Of a stretch of 8,132 bases of DNA, positions 5,814-8,132 are shown in pieces; the stretch's first letter is position 1; each line of letters starts with the position of its first letter. Both the position numbers and the translations under genes were made by a program. Source of the stretch: an uncultured Gemmatimonadota bacterium. Lineage in GTDB: Bacteria > Gemmatimonadota > Gemmatimonadetes > Gemmatimonadales > GWC2-71-9. The notes beneath the pieces are model-generated. The model saw only the letters and a program-made list of their open reading frames with translations. It was not told the origin of the DNA and did no database searches. The stretch spans positions 1 through 8,132 of the forward strand of contig CAJVYZ010000107.1 of the NCBI GenBank assembly GCA_913009915.1. Reading direction: 5' to 3'.

Positions 5814-7268
5814 GTGACACCACCGCATCCACAGCCCGCACCGATCCCCCGCACCATGTGGTTCCTCCTGGGCCTGGCGCTGGCGCTCAGGCTGGCGGTG
5901 GCGTGGGGCAACTACGGCTTCGTGGCCATCGACGATTACGAACAGATGCTGCGGCTCGCCGTTCCCGCCCAGCATGTGACCGGCCCCGACTACATCGTGG
6001 AGACGGCGTCCATCCGTTCGCACCTGCCCAAGCTGTGGGTCTACACCCTGGGTCAGGCCGGTTGGGCCCTGGGACTGGACGATCCCGTCAACCAAATCCG
6101 CTTCATCTACACGGTCCTGGGGTTGTTGGGACTGGGCGCCGCCTGGACGGTGTGGTGGATGTTTCAGCGAATCGGAAAAGCCGATTGGGCGATACACGGC
6201 CTGGCGTGGACCGGCCTCCACTTCATCGCCGTGTACGTCTCCACCCGGGCGCTCATCGAGAACATGAGCATGCCGTTCTTTACCATGGCGGCCGCGCTGT
6301 TGGTGGTATATGCCTACGAGGGGAAACGCGGCTGGCTGCTGGGGTCGCTGCTGGCCCTGACCGTCGCGTCGGTCTTCCGCTTCCAGGCCGGCGTCGGCAT
6401 CGTGGCGCTGATCGCCGTGCCGGTCGTTCGGCGGTCGTGGCGGGACCTCGCGGTGATGCTGGCAGTCGGGGTGGCCGCGTTTCTGGTGACAGGATGGATC
6501 GACCTACTGATACGGGGATCGTTCCACCAAACGCTGCGTAGCTATTTCCTCTACAACCTGCATCAGTCGTCCGATTTCGGCGTGACGAGGTGGTGGGCCT
6601 ATCTGGGCATGCTAGTGGCAGCCTCGCTACCGCCGTTACTGGTGGGCCGCTACCGTGGATTCCCCTGGCGGCAATACGGCTCCCTGCTCTGGCCGCTGAT
6701 CCTGATCGTCGGCGCGTTCGTGGCGCTCCACTCCATGGTCCCCCACAAGGAGGACCGCTTCATGATACCGGTGGTGACCGCCTACCTGGCCTTGTTGGCG
6801 CCACTTTCAGCGCACTTGGTACGCGCCGGATCACTCGGCTGGCGCGGCGTGACCTTCCTGGCAATCAACATCGGCGTCGTGGGGCTCATTGCGGCAGTGC
6901 CGACACAGAACAACACGATCGGGGTTGTGCGGTGGGTCGGGGCTCATCCCGGCTATCGCGCCTTGTGGTCGGTCAGGGTCAGCGCTGAGCCCTACCCGAT
7001 TGGCTACACTGCCGGACCGACGCCGCCGCTCCACGAGACGCATGACGTCCCTGCCGATAGCGTCGATCCGGGTCGCTGCGAGGACGTCATGGCGATCCGC
7101 TCGGATTTCCTCGCCGAGTTGCGCGAGGACTTGACCGCCTGGGAAGAGGTGGCGGCGTTCAAGCCGGGGTGGCCGGAACGAGTGGTGATCATGATCAACC
7201 CCAAGCACAACACCCGGCGAAACCCGGTACACCTGTTCGTGCCGACTGGGTGTGGGGGAGGATCCTAG
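5814..7268 (+). CDS. GT22-type (ALG9/PIG-B-like) polytopic mannosyltransferase, copy 2
   Basis: A 484-residue paralogue of the preceding gene, with roughly half of positions identical by eye over its whole length. It has the same polytopic layout, the acidic pair D40-D41 followed by Y-E-Q, YVSTRALIENM, ASVFRFQAG, HKEDRFM at 311-317, and LLAPLSAHL. The soluble C-terminal tail ends in INPKHNTRRNPVHLFVPTGC. It probably transfers mannose or a related sugar from a polyprenyl-phosphate donor to a lipid-linked or surface glycan on the periplasmic side, inferred from the family. The GTG at 5814 comes 6 bases after the first gene's stop, with only a weak AAGG before it, suggesting translational coupling. 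An ATG at residue 15 is possible but would shorten the N-terminus relative to copy 1. The two acidic-loop motifs differ (DDYTDI against DDYEQM), so the copies may act on different acceptors or linkages. Confidence 0.85.
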   Translation: MTPPHPQPAPIPRTMWFLLGLALALRLAVAWGNYGFVAIDDYEQMLRLAVPAQHVTGPDYIVETASIRSHLPKLWVYTLGQAGWALGLDDPVNQIRFIYTVLGLLGLGAAWTVWWMFQRIGKADWAIHGLAWTGLHFIAVYVSTRALIENMSMPFFTMAAALLVVYAYEGKRGWLLGSLLALTVASVFRFQAGVGIVALIAVPVVRRSWRDLAVMLAVGVAAFLVTGWIDLLIRGSFHQTLRSYFLYNLHQSSDFGVTRWWAYLGMLVAASLPPLLVGRYRGFPWRQYGSLLWPLILIVGAFVALHSMVPHKEDRFMIPVVTAYLALLAPLSAHLVRAGSLGWRGVTFLAINIGVVGLIAAVPTQNNTIGVVRWVGAHPGYRALWSVRVSAEPYPIGYTAGPTPPLHETHDVPADSVDPGRCEDVMAIRSDFLAELREDLTAWEEVAAFKPGWPERVVIMINPKHNTRRNPVHLFVPTGCGGGS

Positions 7269-7315
7269 TGAACTTCAGGCGGAAGAAGTACCCGACACGC
7301 GGCCCAAGGTGAGGA

Positions 7316-7329
7316 GGCTCATCTGAGCC
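7316..7329. terminator. Weak hairpin between convergent genes
   Basis: GGCTC-ATCT-GAGCC forms a perfect 5-bp stem with a 4-base loop, spanning the stop codon of the minus-strand gene and lying 48 bases after the stop of GT22 copy 2. No T-tract follows on either strand, so intrinsic termination is doubtful. Confidence 0.2.
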
Positions 7330-8104
7330 AATAGAGGAACCGAGTATCCGGATAGAATTTTACTCGGAGGCGGAGGAAGTTGTCGATCCCGGTTACGCCG
7401 CTGGTCTTGGTGTCGCGGGAGAATTGTAGGATATAGAACGCGTCGAAGTGCCACTTGAGGGTACGGACGTGCCCCACACCCAGCCGGATCCTGGCCTGGT
7501 CCGCGAACCGCTCGCCCACCGGTTCCGACAGGTCGACGAAGAACTCGACGTCCGCGCTCAGGTTCCAACTCCCCGGGTCCACAAAACTCTCTCCCGAAAC
7601 GAGTCCAGCGATTTCGAACCGCGTCCGCAGGCGCCAGGACGCGGCGGTCGAGTCTGAACCAGTGTAGAGAAACTTGCGGTATTCCAACCTAGTGAAGTTC
7701 TGGAAGACGACCCGGCGGAAGCGATCCCCGATGAACTGCACCCCGACGTAGGGTCTCAGTTCCCAGGAGTTCAGCCCGTCGCTGTCGTCGGTGTAACGAA
7801 TGTTGGCCCCGCCCATGACCTGGAGCCATCCCAGCGCCCCATAAGACAATTCGGGGCGTGTACCGATCATACGCTGGGTGGGTGCCCCTGCGATCATAGT
7901 GCGGTAGTAGTTGTCAGCCCAGAAACGGAAATCGGAAGAAAAGCCCCAGTTGACTATGAAGTCGAGCCAGAGGTTTTCGGTGACCGTAGTAGAGTCTTGC
8001 GCCGCCACGGTTCTGGCGGGAGCCGTCAGAAGGATCAGGGCCACACCCAAGCGGACGAACCGGGACCATGGAGACGCGGTTATCGCCACGGTTCTGGAAA
8101 TCAA
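7319..8104 (-). CDS. DUF2490-like outer-membrane beta-barrel protein (start uncertain)
   Basis: A protein of about 261 residues with a Sec-type signal peptide: basic residues around SRFVR, a hydrophobic core LGVALILLTAPA, and a likely cleavage after V33-A34-A35 before QDS. The mature part has alternating polar/hydrophobic strands with many aromatic and arginine residues, such as LWLDFIVNWGF, DFRFWADNYYR, NSWELRPYVGVQF, RLEYRKF, WRLRTRFEIAG and LRLRVKFYP. This pattern and length suit the DUF2490 family of predicted outer-membrane barrels, whose function is unknown. The TTG at 8104 is the first possible start and lacks a spaced ribosome binding site; GTG at 8089 is an alternative. Adapter begins 11 bases upstream, so the true start may lie off the contig. 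A 14-bp direct repeat (8003-8016 and 8084-8097) encodes RTVA twice, which leaves the N-terminus suspect. Confidence 0.75.
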   Translation of the reverse strand: MISRTVAITASPWSRFVRLGVALILLTAPARTVAAQDSTTVTENLWLDFIVNWGFSSDFRFWADNYYRTMIAGAPTQRMIGTRPELSYGALGWLQVMGGANIRYTDDSDGLNSWELRPYVGVQFIGDRFRRVVFQNFTRLEYRKFLYTGSDSTAASWRLRTRFEIAGLVSGESFVDPGSWNLSADVEFFVDLSEPVGERFADQARIRLGVGHVRTLKWHFDAFYILQFSRDTKTSGVTGIDNFLRLRVKFYPDTRFLYWLR

Positions 8105-8115
8105 CCTTCGGCTTT

Positions 8116-8132
8116 AGATCGGAAGAGCACAC
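8116..8132 (+). other. Illumina TruSeq 3' adapter remnant (not biological)
   Basis: The last 17 bases, AGATCGGAAGAGCACAC, match the TruSeq Read 1 read-through adapter exactly. In reverse the sequence translates as VCSSDL, a common adapter-derived peptide. The biological insert ends at position 8115. Confidence 0.98.

Noticed and set aside
7914..8132. Minus-strand frame beginning MCSSDL
   Set aside because: Its N-terminus is translated adapter, and the remainder is out of frame with the outer-membrane protein gene.
1..8132. A single novel multi-gene defence or biosynthetic system
   Set aside because: The genes belong to ordinary transport, cofactor-related, lipid, respiratory, glycan and envelope families on alternating strands. 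Nothing ties them into one system, and no defence or mobile-element gene is visible.

Overview
The window is a short contig, about 8.07 kb of biological DNA (positions 42-8115), with Illumina library adapter still attached at both ends. The left 41 bases match the TruSeq P5/Read 1 adapter with three mismatches, and the right 17 bases match the TruSeq 3' adapter exactly. Whatever lies outside is lost, so the first gene is cut at its 5' end and the last gene may be.

The DNA is GC-rich, densely coding bacterial sequence, most likely from an uncultured or environmental organism. An outer-membrane barrel protein with a signal peptide points to a Gram-negative envelope. An ETF:quinone oxidoreductase points to quinone-linked respiration. 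The style of the ETF-QO N-terminus and of the acyltransferase would fit Gemmatimonadota or a similar phylum, but that is an inference from memory and no marker gene is present to confirm it. No tRNA, rRNA, CRISPR array, transposase or phage gene was seen.

Layout from left to right: (1) the C-terminal half of a UMF1/Atg22-type MFS permease on the + strand, ending in a GC-rich 8-bp tandem repeat; (2) a YjbQ/UPF0047 protein on the + strand; (3) a convergent minus-strand unit of an ETF-quinone oxidoreductase followed by a long PlsC-like acyltransferase, separated by 76 bp filled almost entirely by a degenerate 7-bp tandem repeat; (4) a 235-bp divergent promoter region with a TATATT -10-like hexamer on each strand; (5) two adjacent paralogous GT22-type polytopic mannosyltransferase-like genes on the + strand; (6) a convergent minus-strand DUF2490-like outer-membrane protein. 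No gene-free stretch exceeds 300 bases.

The ETF-QO and the acyltransferase both touch lipid metabolism (electrons from acyl-CoA oxidation; lysophospholipid acylation) and may be co-transcribed. The tandem GT22 pair probably modifies a glycolipid or surface glycan using a polyprenyl-phosphate sugar. Nothing links all these genes into one pathway. I see no convincing new multi-gene system. The most notable biological items are the GT22 tandem with its shared C-terminal INPKHNTRR motif, an ETF-QO lacking one expected iron-sulfur cysteine, and the short-period repeat arrays between genes.
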